This document shows positions 8,341 to 16,032 of a stretch of 64,000 bases of DNA, in pieces. The notes under the pieces are model-generated. The model did no database searches. It was not told the origin of the DNA and saw only the letters and a program-made list of their open reading frames with translations. The translations under genes and the position numbers were made by a program. Source of the stretch: CAMTUW01 sp947085035 (lineage in GTDB: Bacteria > Actinomycetota > Coriobacteriia > Anaerosomatales > PHET01); assembly GCA_947085035.1 (NCBI GenBank), contig CAMTUW010000014.1, positions 33,741 to 97,740 on the forward strand, in the 5' to 3' direction. How positions within the stretch are numbered: the first letter of the stretch is position 1; the number at the start of each line of letters is the position of its first letter.

Positions 8341-8354
8341 GCTCCACGGCGTGA
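7689..8354 (+). CDS. Rhs-core C-terminal module 2, interrupted by TGA before its tip
   Basis: A 221-residue frame from ATG 7689; the frame is closed upstream by a TGA at 7662. It repeats the Rhs core end of module 1 (RYAYGPFGEDWG, YDAWSGDYYLQARYYDPA, YQYCGGDPIHRIDPTGLWGW) and its Arg/Ala-rich linker. It then diverges and stops at TGA 8352-8354 after KGKGSTA. Reading through that TGA in the same frame gives GVEEKAKRKRGTVTVGSY and joins the next open frame, so one nonsense codon separates core from tip. It lacks any N-terminal Rhs shell or signal peptide, so it is probably an orphan cassette that is not secreted as it stands. Confidence 0.68.
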   Translation: MLSNDHGDIIALADASGEVFARYAYGPFGEDWGIEKRMTGSISATLAAEIAAASPLRYAGYCYDAWSGDYYLQARYYDPATKQFLSKDPAEADGEESAYQYCGGDPIHRIDPTGLWGWGGLGRAFEAAKRSVTRTASRAAAVVRSVSARVTRRAVTAVRHARTRVAATARAAGGWASGQASRAKSRIAALRAGAERRAMAARRAQAAKRASAVAKGKGSTA

Positions 8355-8390
8355 GGCGTTGAAGAGAAGGCGAAACGCAAGCGAGGCACG

Positions 8391-8789
8391 GTGACTGTCG
8401 GTTCCTATGCGGAGGCATCATTCGGTACGCTCGCGACTCACGTCGGATTCAGCGTGCAGTCGTTCAGTGTCGACAGACAGGGCGCCGTCGCATGGACACC
8501 GTGGATTGCGGTCGGTGCATCTACGCCCCGGGCGGGTGTGGGAGGGGTACTCACGGTGACCTCGGCTGAGTCGGTGCGTGACCTGCAGGGGACTTCATGG
8601 AACACGGGCGGCGAGAGGCTGATCGGACCGGTGAATGTGGGCCCGCAGAGCGTGGTGCCGTGGACTGGGGACTACGTAGGAGTTCAGATTGCGGGCAGTG
8701 GTGGGATCAGTCCTCCGGCCGGCCTCAAGCATGAGGCGGTCCACACGTGGAGCGTCGTGCTCTTTGACCCAGCGTGGTTCCGGCGCTGA
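8391..8789 (+). CDS. Tip domain of Rhs module 2 (unrecognised C-terminal domain)
   Basis: 132 residues if started at GTG 8391. It is in the same frame as module 2 and separated from it only by the TGA at 8352. The sequence is rich in Gly, Val, Ser and Trp with probable beta structure: GFSVQSFSVDRQGAVAWTPW, GVGGVLTVTSAESV, SSWNTGG-like and DYVGVQIAGSGG segments. It shows no membrane helix and no catalytic motif that I recognise. By position it is the variable effector tip of the second Rhs cassette. It may be untranslated or translated alone if the stop is real. Function unknown. Confidence 0.5.
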   Translation: MTVGSYAEASFGTLATHVGFSVQSFSVDRQGAVAWTPWIAVGASTPRAGVGGVLTVTSAESVRDLQGTSWNTGGERLIGPVNVGPQSVVPWTGDYVGVQIAGSGGISPPAGLKHEAVHTWSVVLFDPAWFRR

Positions 8790-8809
8790 AACGCGGCTAG
8801 GAGACGAAC

Positions 8810-9298
8810 ATGGAACGTGTGACGGAGCAGCGAGTGCGCAACGGATACCGACTCTTGCTCTTTTCTCGAGTGGTGGGGGTCCTAGCTCCGCTACCAGGAT
8901 GGTTGTTGATCTATCGCGAGATCGGGTGGTGGTGGCCTGCCGTTCTCGCCTGGGCTGTCTTCACTGCCTACGTCTGGTGGCTCACACTCATGGCCTTACC
9001 CGCTCGCTACATCGACTTCGATGAAGCTGATGGGATCATGACGCTGGGCGCACCGTTTCGTGCGGTGCCCATTCGGCTTGCGTTGTCCGATGTCGGACTG
9101 CTCTACATCCACCCTCAGGGTGTCGAGGGGGTTACCCGAGCCGGCCTCAAACTCAAAAGCCGGAAGGGATTGATGCACGGCTACGACGTCTACGTTCCGG
9201 ATGCGGTGGTGGAGAACCTGGAATCCGTTCTCCCCACGATCGCGCCCCTGAGGAAGTGGCGTGACATGCCGGGGCAGTGGTTCTCGGGACCACGATGA
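8810..9298 (+). CDS. Two-helix membrane protein with PH-like domain, candidate immunity protein for tip 2
   Basis: 162 residues from ATG 8810 with a good GGAG site, 20 bases after the tip 2 stop. It begins with two adjacent membrane helices (LLLFSRVVGVLAPLPGWLLI, WWWPAVLAWAVFTAYVWWL). A cytoplasmic beta-rich part follows (RYIDFDEADGIMTLGAPF, VPIRLALSDVGLLYIHP) that resembles bacterial PH-like membrane proteins. Its place immediately after an Rhs tip suggests an immunity protein; the family match is loose and the role is inferred from order. A long intergenic region and rpsA follow. Confidence 0.6.
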   Translation: MERVTEQRVRNGYRLLLFSRVVGVLAPLPGWLLIYREIGWWWPAVLAWAVFTAYVWWLTLMALPARYIDFDEADGIMTLGAPFRAVPIRLALSDVGLLYIHPQGVEGVTRAGLKLKSRKGLMHGYDVYVPDAVVENLESVLPTIAPLRKWRDMPGQWFSGPR

Positions 9299-9447
9299 CA
9301 CGAGGCCTCCTAGACACGGGGAGGACTGGGACGAGCGTTCTCGGTCAAGAAGAGGTGACCTCTTCTCCGATCTACAAGGGTTGGGGCGGCTCGTTATGCC
9401 GACTACGCCTCCGAGGGTTTCCGAGGACACGCCCGGAGGCGTGTGAG

Positions 9448-9477
9448 TTGGCGTTCTTGGCACCGCCAGCGTATACT
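9448..9477 (+). promoter_or_regulatory. Housekeeping-type promoter of rpsA
   Basis: TTGGCG (9448-9453), an 18-base spacer and TATACT (9472-9477). A leader of about 150 bases would precede rpsA. The TATACT box recurs upstream of several other genes in the window. Confidence 0.65.
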
Positions 9478-9545
9478 CTCTCGACGGTGCGTCAGAATCC
9501 GCTGACGCCTGAGATGTAATGGCCCCGAGGACATGTAGACCACCT

Positions 9546-9589
9546 GTAGGCGACGGACTACTTCGTAGGCGACGACTCTGTAGGCGACG
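9546..9589 (+). repeat. Three short direct repeats in the rpsA leader
   Basis: GTAGGCGACG occurs at 9546, 9565 and 9580, spaced 19 and 15 bases apart, within the predicted 5' leader and ending about 43 bases before the rpsA start. Confidence 0.75.
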
Positions 9590-9632
9590 GACATGAACGC
9601 TGGGGCCCCGAGTTTGGAAGGGGTCCACCCTG

Positions 9633-10970
9633 ATGAGTGATCAGGAACAGTACAGCAGCTTCATCGAGCAGACCGATTACACCGTCGAAGAGATGGAAGC
9701 ATTCATCGACGGTACGCTCACTGATTTCGACGATGGCGATCTGGTCCATGGTCGGGTGGTCAGCGTGGAGCGTGACGAGGTCCTTCTCGACATCGGTTAC
9801 AAGTCCGAAGGTGTCATTCCGGCCCGCGAGTTGTCGATTCGCAAAGATGCCGACCCCTCCGAGATCGTTTCTATCGGTGATGAGGTCGAGGCACTCGTTC
9901 TGCAGAAAGAAGATAAGGACGGCCGTCTCATCCTGTCCAAGAAGCGCGCCGAGTACGAGCGTTCATGGAGCAAGATCGAAGGCAAGCACGAGTCCGGCGA
10001 GAACGTCTCCGGTGAGGTCATCGAGGTCGTCAAGGGCGGTCTCATCATCGACATCGGTCTGCGCGGCTTCCTGCCCGCCTCGCTGGTCGACCTCCGGCGC
10101 GTGAAGGATCTCACGACCTACATGGGTCGCACGCTCGAAGCTCGCGTCATCGAGATGGACCGCAATCGCAACAACGTCGTCCTCTCGCGCCGCGTGGTGC
10201 TGGAAGAGGGTCGCAAGCACGAGCGCGCCGAGATTCTCGGCAAGCTGCAGAAGGGCATGATCCTGCCGGGTAACGTCTCCTCGATCGTCGACTTCGGCGC
10301 CTTCGTGGACCTTGGCGGCATCGACGGCCTGGTGCACATCTCGGAGCTCTCATGGAGCCACGTCAACCACCCGTCCGAGGTCGTCAAAGTGGGTGACCCG
10401 GTCAACGTGCAGGTGCTTGATGTCGACATGAGCCGCGAGCGCATCAGCTTGGGCCTCAAGCAGACCTCCGAGGACCCGTGGAAGCAGCTCGTCAAGAACT
10501 TCCCGATCGACGCGATCATCGAAGGTGCGGTCACGAAGCTCGTTCCCTTCGGCATCTTCGTCGAGCTGGGTGACGGTATCGAAGGTCTCGTGCACATCTC
10601 TGAGATGGCCAAGGGCCACGTCGAGACTCCCGACCAGGTCACCAGTGTGGGCGTCCGGGTGCACGTCAAGGTCATGGACATCGACGAGGAGCGTCGTCGC
10701 ATCTCGCTTTCGATGCGCGCCGCCGCCGAGACTCTTGGCTACGAGATCGAGATAACCGGAGCGACCGAGCCTGCCGAGGGCGAGGATGAAGGCGAGATCG
10801 AGGGCGAGGAAGTGGTCGCGCTCGAGGAGACCACCGAGGACGCCGAGGCCGAAGTCGTTGCAGATGATGACGTAGTGGTGGTCGACGAGGTTCCGGCCGA
10901 TGACGCCGAGCCCGAGGCCGAGCCCGAGGTCGAGCCCGAGCCTGAGGCCGACGAGAAGGCTGCCGAGTAG
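9633..10970 (+). CDS. rpsA: 30S ribosomal protein S1
   Basis: 445 residues from ATG 9633 with a GGAAGGGG ribosome site. It contains four S1 RNA-binding domains at about 35-105, 122-190, 208-282 and 292-365. The third and fourth are the most canonical (VDFGAFVDLGGIDGLVHISE and VPFGIFVELGDGIEGLVHIS). The tail (about 375-445) is a long Glu/Asp/Pro/Val-rich acidic region. Four-domain S1 with an acidic tail is usual in Actinobacteria; enterobacterial S1 has six domains. It binds mRNA on the 30S subunit and promotes initiation. Its long leader and own promoter suggest separate, possibly autogenous, control. Confidence 0.95.
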   Translation: MSDQEQYSSFIEQTDYTVEEMEAFIDGTLTDFDDGDLVHGRVVSVERDEVLLDIGYKSEGVIPARELSIRKDADPSEIVSIGDEVEALVLQKEDKDGRLILSKKRAEYERSWSKIEGKHESGENVSGEVIEVVKGGLIIDIGLRGFLPASLVDLRRVKDLTTYMGRTLEARVIEMDRNRNNVVLSRRVVLEEGRKHERAEILGKLQKGMILPGNVSSIVDFGAFVDLGGIDGLVHISELSWSHVNHPSEVVKVGDPVNVQVLDVDMSRERISLGLKQTSEDPWKQLVKNFPIDAIIEGAVTKLVPFGIFVELGDGIEGLVHISEMAKGHVETPDQVTSVGVRVHVKVMDIDEERRRISLSMRAAAETLGYEIEITGATEPAEGEDEGEIEGEEVVALEETTEDAEAEVVADDDVVVVDEVPADDAEPEAEPEVEPEPEADEKAAE

Positions 10971-10999
10971 GCGCTCTTCGCAACATGCGTGTGAACCCA

Positions 11000-11031
11000 G
11001 GCCCGGGTCGGCGAACGTGTCGGCTCGGGCC
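11000..11031 (+). terminator. Hairpin terminator after rpsA
   Basis: GGCCCG (11000-11005) pairs with CGGGCC (11026-11031). Five further pairs, including two wobbles, extend the stem inward. It lies 30 bases after the rpsA stop. The downstream U-run is weak. Confidence 0.5.
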
Positions 11032-11112
11032 CGGCTCTTGTACCGGATTGACCGCGTATACTCTTGCGCGCGGTTCTCTCCGAAGGGTTTTCGGCACGGA
11101 AGGGGTCATGAA

Positions 11113-11421
11113 GTGGAATCAGTCATCGTTGACGAGTCAGTGGCTCAACAGATAGCTGCCCTTTTCCGTCGGAACGGCTATGTGCGCAGACAGAATCCCG
11201 TTCGACTTGAGAACGAGGGCCGGTCTGACTACAAGAAGGGCGACGAGATCAGGTTCACGGCCGAGTCGATCGCCGAACTCGTAATCGTCCGCGAATCACT
11301 CAGCGCCGCCGGATTCAAGCTCGGCAAGCCCTACGCCCAGCCCCCGCATCAGTATCGCCAGCCGGTATACGGCAAGAGCCAGGTCGCACGCCTGTTCGAG
11401 TTGATCGACTCAGTTCCGTAG
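11113..11421 (+). CDS. Hypothetical protein, 102 residues
   Basis: The start is GTG 11113, chosen because GGAAGGGG lies 7-14 bases upstream and the protein reads VESVIVDESVAQQIAALFRR from there. A TATACT box at 11057 could serve as its -10. The sequence is charged and soluble with no signal peptide: helical at the start, a basic YKKGDEIRF segment, then a Pro/Tyr-rich YAQPPHQYRQPVYGK stretch and a short final helix. I do not recognise the family. It stands alone between rpsA and coaE. The start signal and open coding frame are good, so it is probably real. Confidence 0.6.
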   Translation: MESVIVDESVAQQIAALFRRNGYVRRQNPVRLENEGRSDYKKGDEIRFTAESIAELVIVRESLSAAGFKLGKPYAQPPHQYRQPVYGKSQVARLFELIDSVP

Positions 11422-11554
11422 GCCGACCGACACTGTCTGAGCGCGACGCATGATACCTCTGGGGATGTTGCGGCACATGCCACTCGTTGCGAACCCATCG
11501 TGTTCTTGCATTTCAGGCCGTGCATCGCGGGCTTCGCTGTGGTAACCAAGTGTC

Positions 11555-12175
11555 ATGCGCATTCTCGTTATCACAGGGGGCCTCGGCTCAGGCAAGTCCA
11601 CCGCGATGGAGTTCTTCGCCTCGCGAGGAGCCGTTGTGCTGTCCGCCGACGACTTCGCCCGCTCGGTACTCCGTCCGGGCACTCGTGACTTCGAGCACGT
11701 CGTGGCGGCGTTCGGCGAGGGCGTGATCGCCGCTGACGGCTCGCTGGATCGTGCGGCGCTGGCCTCGCTGGCCTTCGAGTCTCCGGAGACGGTCAAGCGC
11801 TTGAACGCGATCGTGCATCCGTCGGTTGCTCGCGAGATCAAGCGGGTCCTTTCGCTCCTGGCCGACTCCGCCAACCCGCCTGATCTGGTCGTCGTCGAGG
11901 TGCCGTTGCTGGCCGAGGTGCCGGTTCTGGTGGATCTCGCGACCCACGTTCTCGCCATCTGTGCTCCCGTCGAGATGCGCGTCGCTCGCGTCTTGGCAAA
12001 GGGGATGAGCGAGGAGGATGCGCGTAGGCGCATCGCCTGTCAGGTCGAAGATGACGAGCGAGTCGAGCTCGCGACCCATGTGATCGTCAACGACGGCGAC
12101 GAGGAGAGTTTCTTCGCAGCGCTTGGAGAGTGCGCCCGCAGCCTCAAGGCCGTGGATACGGGTGGGAGACGGTGA
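11555..12175 (+). CDS. coaE: Dephospho-CoA kinase
   Basis: 206 residues from ATG 11555. It opens with the P-loop ITGGLGSGKSTA (residues 6-17). LSADDFARSVL, typical of the CoA-binding region, and AIVHPSVAREI follow, as does VVEVPLLAE, where family members have a V-PLLFE motif. It phosphorylates dephospho-CoA at the 3' hydroxyl in the last step of coenzyme A synthesis. The stop codon overlaps the GTG start of the lytic transglycosylase, so the two genes are translationally coupled. The rpsA-coaE proximity is common in Gram-positive genomes. Confidence 0.95.
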   Translation: MRILVITGGLGSGKSTAMEFFASRGAVVLSADDFARSVLRPGTRDFEHVVAAFGEGVIAADGSLDRAALASLAFESPETVKRLNAIVHPSVAREIKRVLSLLADSANPPDLVVVEVPLLAEVPVLVDLATHVLAICAPVEMRVARVLAKGMSEEDARRRIACQVEDDERVELATHVIVNDGDEESFFAALGECARSLKAVDTGGRR

Positions 12176-12765
12176 GACGCGCGAGCCCGTGGGCGGCGTA
12201 TCGCCTGTTGATCGTAGGCGTCGTCGTCGCTCTTGCGGTGGTCACTGCGCTGTTCCTGCGCGGCCCTGAGTCATGGCAGCGGCGCTACTATGAGCTCGAG
12301 CATCAGGAGGCGATCCTGGTCTCGGCGACTCGGCATCGCGTGAACCCCTACCTGATCGCGGCAGTGATCGAGGCAGAGAGCGACTGGAATCCGCGCGCAC
12401 AGTCGACCGTGGGTGCGCAGGGTCTCATGCAGGTCATGCCTTCCACCGCCAGAGAGCTCGCGCAACGCGGTCGGGTGAACGCCGAGAAGTACCCGTTCGA
12501 ATCCTTGTCAGACCCTCGTGTCAACATCGAGTACGGGGCAGCCTACCTGCGCTACCTCGTGGAGCGGTACCACGAGATCGAGACCGCGCTCGCCGCGTAC
12601 AACGCTGGTCTGGCAAACGTTGACGCATGGGTGAAGGGCAACGGTGACATACGCGACCAGATCGAGTTTCCCGCGACGAGACACTTCGTCTTGAAGGTGT
12701 CGCGGGCCAAAGATCGCTACGAGGCGCTGTATCCTGACGCGTTCGAAGGGTGGCGGGCGAAGTGA
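12172..12765 (+). CDS. Membrane-anchored lytic transglycosylase (Slt-type)
   Basis: 197 residues from GTG 12172, which overlaps the coaE stop as GTGA; a GGGAG site lies just upstream. An uncleaved signal anchor (LLIVGVVVALAVVTALFL) is followed by the family 23 catalytic domain. Visible motifs are the glutamate in IEAESDWNP, then GAQGLMQVMPST, then AAYLRYLVERY and ALAAYNAG. It cleaves peptidoglycan glycan strands with 1,6-anhydro product formation, outside the membrane. It is coupled to coaE upstream and overlaps the uvrB start. That arrangement looks like compact packing and does not imply a shared function. Confidence 0.9.
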   Translation: MRRASPWAAYRLLIVGVVVALAVVTALFLRGPESWQRRYYELEHQEAILVSATRHRVNPYLIAAVIEAESDWNPRAQSTVGAQGLMQVMPSTARELAQRGRVNAEKYPFESLSDPRVNIEYGAAYLRYLVERYHEIETALAAYNAGLANVDAWVKGNGDIRDQIEFPATRHFVLKVSRAKDRYEALYPDAFEGWRAK

Positions 12766-14873
12766 CCGAACCACAGCGAGAAGGGGAACCGAGCGCCGCC
12801 GGTCTCGGTCGCGCGTTCACGGTTCGTGCGCCCTTCGAACCCGCTGGCGATCAGCCTCGGGCGATCGCAGAGATCACTGACGGCATCTTGCGCGGGCTGC
12901 GGCGACAGACGCTCCTCGGCGTGACCGGCTCGGGCAAGACCTTCACGATGGCCAAGGTGATCGAGAGGGTCCAGAAGCCCACGCTCGTCATGGCACCGAA
13001 CAAAACGCTCGCCGCCCAGCTTGCCAGTGAGCTCAAGGAGTTCATGCCGGACAACGCGGTCGTGTACTTCGTCTCGTACTACGACTACTACCAGCCCGAG
13101 GCCTACGTGCCGCAGACCGACACCTTCATCGAGAAGGACGCGAGCATCAACGCCGAGGTCGAGAAGCTCCGGCACGCCGCGACCGCTGCACTGCTCTCTC
13201 GCCGGGATGTCGTTGTCGTGGCCTCTGTGAGCTGCATCTACGGCATCGGCAGTCCGGAGGATTACGCTGGCATGGCGGTCTTTCTCGACGTTGCGAAGGG
13301 CTACGATCGCGAGCGGTTGATGCGCGATCTGATCGGCATCCAGTACGACCGCAACGACTTCGACCTCACGCGCGGCACGTTTCGTGTCCGCGGCGATGTG
13401 GTCGACATCTTCCCGCCCTATGCCGACCACCCCATTCGTGTCGAGCTCTTCGGCGATGAGATCGAGGGAATCACCGAGGTCAATCAAACGACCGGTGAGG
13501 TGCTGAATCGCATCGAGTCGACGCCGATATGGCCCGCCACCCACTATGTGACCGAGAAGCGCAAGTTGCAGGCGGCGCTCCAGACCATTCATGCCGAGCT
13601 CGTCGCGCGACTGTCTGAACTCAGAATGGCGGGCAAGCTGATCGAGGCTCAACGCCTGGAGATGAGGGTGAACTACGATCTTGAGATGCTCGAGACGATG
13701 GGCTTCACCAGCGGAATCGAGAACTACTCCCGTCATCTTGATGGCCGCACGCCGGGAGAGCCGCCCAACACCCTCATCGACTACTTCCCCGATGACTTCC
13801 TCTGCGTCGTCGACGAGTCACACGTCACCATCCCGCAGATCCGTGGCATGCACGAGGGCGACCGGAGCCGCAAGATCACTCTGACCGAGCATGGTTTTCG
13901 GCTTCCCAGCGCATTGGACAACCGGCCGCTTCGCTTCGATGAGTTCGACGCGAAGGTGCCGCAGTTCGTGTATGTCTCCGCCACCCCCGGTGACTACGAG
14001 ATCAGGGTGAGCGATCAGGTCGTCGAGCAGATCATCCGTCCCACCGGCCTGGTCGATCCCGAGGTCGTGGTGCGCCCCATCAAAGGTCAGATCGATGACC
14101 TCATCTCAGAGGTGAAGGCCCGCGTGGAAGTCGATGACCGCGTGCTCGTCACGACGCTCACCAAGAAGATGGCCGAGGACCTCACCGACCACCTCTTCGA
14201 ACAGGGCATCAAGGTTCGTTATCTGCACTCAGACATCGGGACGCTCGAGCGTGTCGACATCCTGCGCGAGCTGCGCCAGGGTGTCATCGATGTCGTCGTG
14301 GGCATCAACCTGTTGCGCGAGGGGCTCGACCTGCCCGAAGTCTCGCTTGTCGCCATCCTCGACGCCGACAAGGAGGGGTTCTTGCGCAACCACCGCTCGC
14401 TCATCCAGACGATCGGGCGTGCCGCGCGAAACGTCTCCGGTCAAGTCATCATGTACGCCGACCGGATGACCGACTCGATGAACTTCGCCATCGACGAGAC
14501 CAACCGCCGTCGCGAGATCCAGGTGGCGTACAACACCGAGCACGACATCGAGCCGCAGACGATTCGCAAGGCCATCTCCGACATCGTGCAGTACGTGCGC
14601 GAGGGCACATCCATGGCGACGAGCGCCGCGCAAGCCGCTCATGAGTTGGGCAAGTTGCCGAAGGGGGAGGCTCTCAGGCTGCTCTCCTCGATGGAAGACG
14701 AGATGACCGCTGCCGCCGAGTCGCTCGACTTCGAGCAGGCCGCACGGCTGCGAGACCAAGTCGTGAAACTGCGAGCGGAGATAGAGGGCGCTGAAACGGA
14801 CGACGTTCTCGCACGGCTGAAAACCGGCGCGCGGAAGGGTAGTGCACACGGGACGCGGAAGCGGAGAGCCTAA
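12762..14873 (+). CDS. uvrB: UvrABC excinuclease subunit B
   Basis: 703 residues if started at GTG 12762, which overlaps the preceding stop; GTG 12750 is the alternative. The Walker A motif GVTGSGKT is at 53-60. The damage-verifying beta-hairpin carries YYDYYQPEAYVP, and VSCIYGIGSPEDY follows. Helicase motifs include the Walker B-like VVDESHVT, YVSATPGDYE, ILDADKEGFLRNHRSLIQTIGRAARN and the C-terminal UVR domain (about 655-690, MTAAAESLDFEQAARLRDQV). UvrB receives damaged DNA from UvrA and recruits UvrC for dual incision. uvrA and uvrC are elsewhere in this window. I saw no clear LexA box upstream. Confidence 0.97.
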   Translation: MTEPQREGEPSAAGLGRAFTVRAPFEPAGDQPRAIAEITDGILRGLRRQTLLGVTGSGKTFTMAKVIERVQKPTLVMAPNKTLAAQLASELKEFMPDNAVVYFVSYYDYYQPEAYVPQTDTFIEKDASINAEVEKLRHAATAALLSRRDVVVVASVSCIYGIGSPEDYAGMAVFLDVAKGYDRERLMRDLIGIQYDRNDFDLTRGTFRVRGDVVDIFPPYADHPIRVELFGDEIEGITEVNQTTGEVLNRIESTPIWPATHYVTEKRKLQAALQTIHAELVARLSELRMAGKLIEAQRLEMRVNYDLEMLETMGFTSGIENYSRHLDGRTPGEPPNTLIDYFPDDFLCVVDESHVTIPQIRGMHEGDRSRKITLTEHGFRLPSALDNRPLRFDEFDAKVPQFVYVSATPGDYEIRVSDQVVEQIIRPTGLVDPEVVVRPIKGQIDDLISEVKARVEVDDRVLVTTLTKKMAEDLTDHLFEQGIKVRYLHSDIGTLERVDILRELRQGVIDVVVGINLLREGLDLPEVSLVAILDADKEGFLRNHRSLIQTIGRAARNVSGQVIMYADRMTDSMNFAIDETNRRREIQVAYNTEHDIEPQTIRKAISDIVQYVREGTSMATSAAQAAHELGKLPKGEALRLLSSMEDEMTAAAESLDFEQAARLRDQVVKLRAEIEGAETDDVLARLKTGARKGSAHGTRKRRA

Positions 14874-15550
14874 GGGATGTACTGCTCCTCTATGCCGGTC
14901 ACGATGCCGTCGCGCAGCGTCAGCCAGTACGGCGCTCGCAAGATGATCGAGTTCGATTCGGTGGGCGAGGCGTAGTATCCGGCCCACGTTGAAAACGCTA
15001 TCCGGTAGCCTTCGACGTCCATGGTCCCGTCTGGGCGCGAGACGAGTTTGACCCGCAGGCCCGGTTTCACCGGGAGACTGCGCAGCTTAGGATTCGCGTT
15101 CGCGATGTAGAAGTCGTTCGGAGGAGGGGACTCCTCGCCATCGGCTGTGGCCGCCGCGGCCGCCGCGTCTCCGGTCAGGAACTGCGCGTAGTCGGCGACG
15201 ATGGACGGTTTCGCGCCAGCCGAGACCTTCTCGATGAACGCGAACACGCGGGACTTCGCCACGCTCGCGGTCGAGGCACCTTCCGCCGCAGAGGTCGGCT
15301 CGATCGCAGCGGGTGGGCCAGCATCTGCTTGGGCCTGCGCAGAACGCGCGGCATCACGCTCGAGCATCAAGGCTGCCGCGCGGTCTTGCAGCTGCTTGTT
15401 CTCGACGCGGACGCTTTCGTTTCGGCGCTCCAGTTCGACGATGGTCGCACGTTGCGCGACGAAGACCGCTCCGGCACCGAGCGCGGCACACAGCGTGCCG
15501 ATCACGACGCCGCCGACGATCATCTTGCGTTGAGAGAGGTTTTCGAACAA
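14870..15550 (-). CDS. Membrane-anchored coiled-coil protein, unknown function
   Basis: 226 residues with a TTG start at 15550, supported by an AAGGAG site. One N-terminal transmembrane helix (MIVGGVVIGTLCAALGAGAVFVA) is followed by a coiled coil (about 33-75, IVELERRNESVRVENKQLQD). An Ala/Glu-rich linker and a C-terminal globular part follow (SRVFAFIEKVSAGAKPSIVADY through LTLRDGIVTGIEEQY). The topology places the bulk outside the cell. I do not recognise a family. Its 3' end overlaps the uvrB stop by four bases convergently, and it diverges from the cysteine-rich gene at 15656. Confidence 0.7.
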   Translation of the reverse strand: MFENLSQRKMIVGGVVIGTLCAALGAGAVFVAQRATIVELERRNESVRVENKQLQDRAAALMLERDAARSAQAQADAGPPAAIEPTSAAEGASTASVAKSRVFAFIEKVSAGAKPSIVADYAQFLTGDAAAAAATADGEESPPPNDFYIANANPKLRSLPVKPGLRVKLVSRPDGTMDVEGYRIAFSTWAGYYASPTESNSIILRAPYWLTLRDGIVTGIEEQYIP

Positions 15551-15655
15551 GGGATTCTCCTCAAGGAGCCTGTCGAGTCAGTACCCATGATGCGGTTTCC
15601 TCATCGCGAGTGCTACTCTGCCGTAAGTGGTTTCGCCGAGTGCGGGAGGCGCAAG

Positions 15656-16012
15656 ATGGACATCGCGGAGTTCCAGCGGGAGTGGGCACGACTCAAGAAC
15701 GAGCACACGTTCGACCGTGACGCTGCGAACAACTACGGCTGCTTCAATGTCGAGGCGTGTCGCAACTGCAACTACGTGTACAACTCGCGTAACTGCATCA
15801 ACTGTCACAACTCGGACAGTGTCATCGAGTGCGTTCAATGCATCGACTGCCGCGACTGCGCCTACTGCGTCGGACTCAACGGCGCGCGCTTCCACATCCT
15901 GAACAAGGAATACACCGAAGAGGTGTACTACGAGACACTGAGGCAGCTCGGTGTCGATTGGAACGTGCAGGTGTTTGACCCGCTGATGGAGGAGTACGGG
16001 ATCACTCAGTAG
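15656..16012 (+). CDS. Cysteine-ladder protein with strict three-residue periodicity
   Basis: 118 residues from ATG 15656 with a GGGAGG site. It contains ten cysteines between residues 29 and 71 (29, 35, 38, 47, 50, 59, 62, 65, 68, 71). Every one falls on the same three-residue register, and the missing steps are filled by Val, Ser or another small residue. The flanks are ordinary: a helical MDIAEFQREWARLKNEH start and a YTEEVYYETLRQLGV tail. There is no signal peptide. The pattern suggests a compact repeat fold or a metal or thiol-rich array. The function is unknown to me. It sits just before a Zn/Cd-type ATPase, so metal binding is possible but unproven. Confidence 0.75.
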   Translation: MDIAEFQREWARLKNEHTFDRDAANNYGCFNVEACRNCNYVYNSRNCINCHNSDSVIECVQCIDCRDCAYCVGLNGARFHILNKEYTEEVYYETLRQLGVDWNVQVFDPLMEEYGITQ

Positions 16013-16032
16013 TCTTGGGCGGTGGAGCGCGC

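Larger units (their letters stand above)
9299..9632 (+). other. 334-base intergenic region upstream of rpsA
   Basis: No gene is supported here. The left half holds short GC-rich inverted segments around CCTCCGAGGG and GCCCGGAGGCGTG. The right half holds a promoter (9448-9477) and a long rpsA leader with three short direct repeats (9546-9589). An open frame on the minus strand crosses it but has no family features or ribosome site. Confidence 0.6.

Noticed and set aside
6040..8354. The Rhs repeat as an insertion sequence or prophage part
   Set aside because: No transposase, integrase, terminal inverted repeats or target duplication are visible; the repeats are coding sequence of the Rhs core.
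9546..9589. CRISPR-like array in the rpsA leader
   Set aside because: Only three 10-base repeats with spacers of 9 and 5 bases, and no cas genes.
15794..15808. CINCH in the cysteine-ladder protein as a heme c site
   Set aside because: The protein has no signal peptide, and the motif falls on the period-3 cysteine register with nothing else like a cytochrome.
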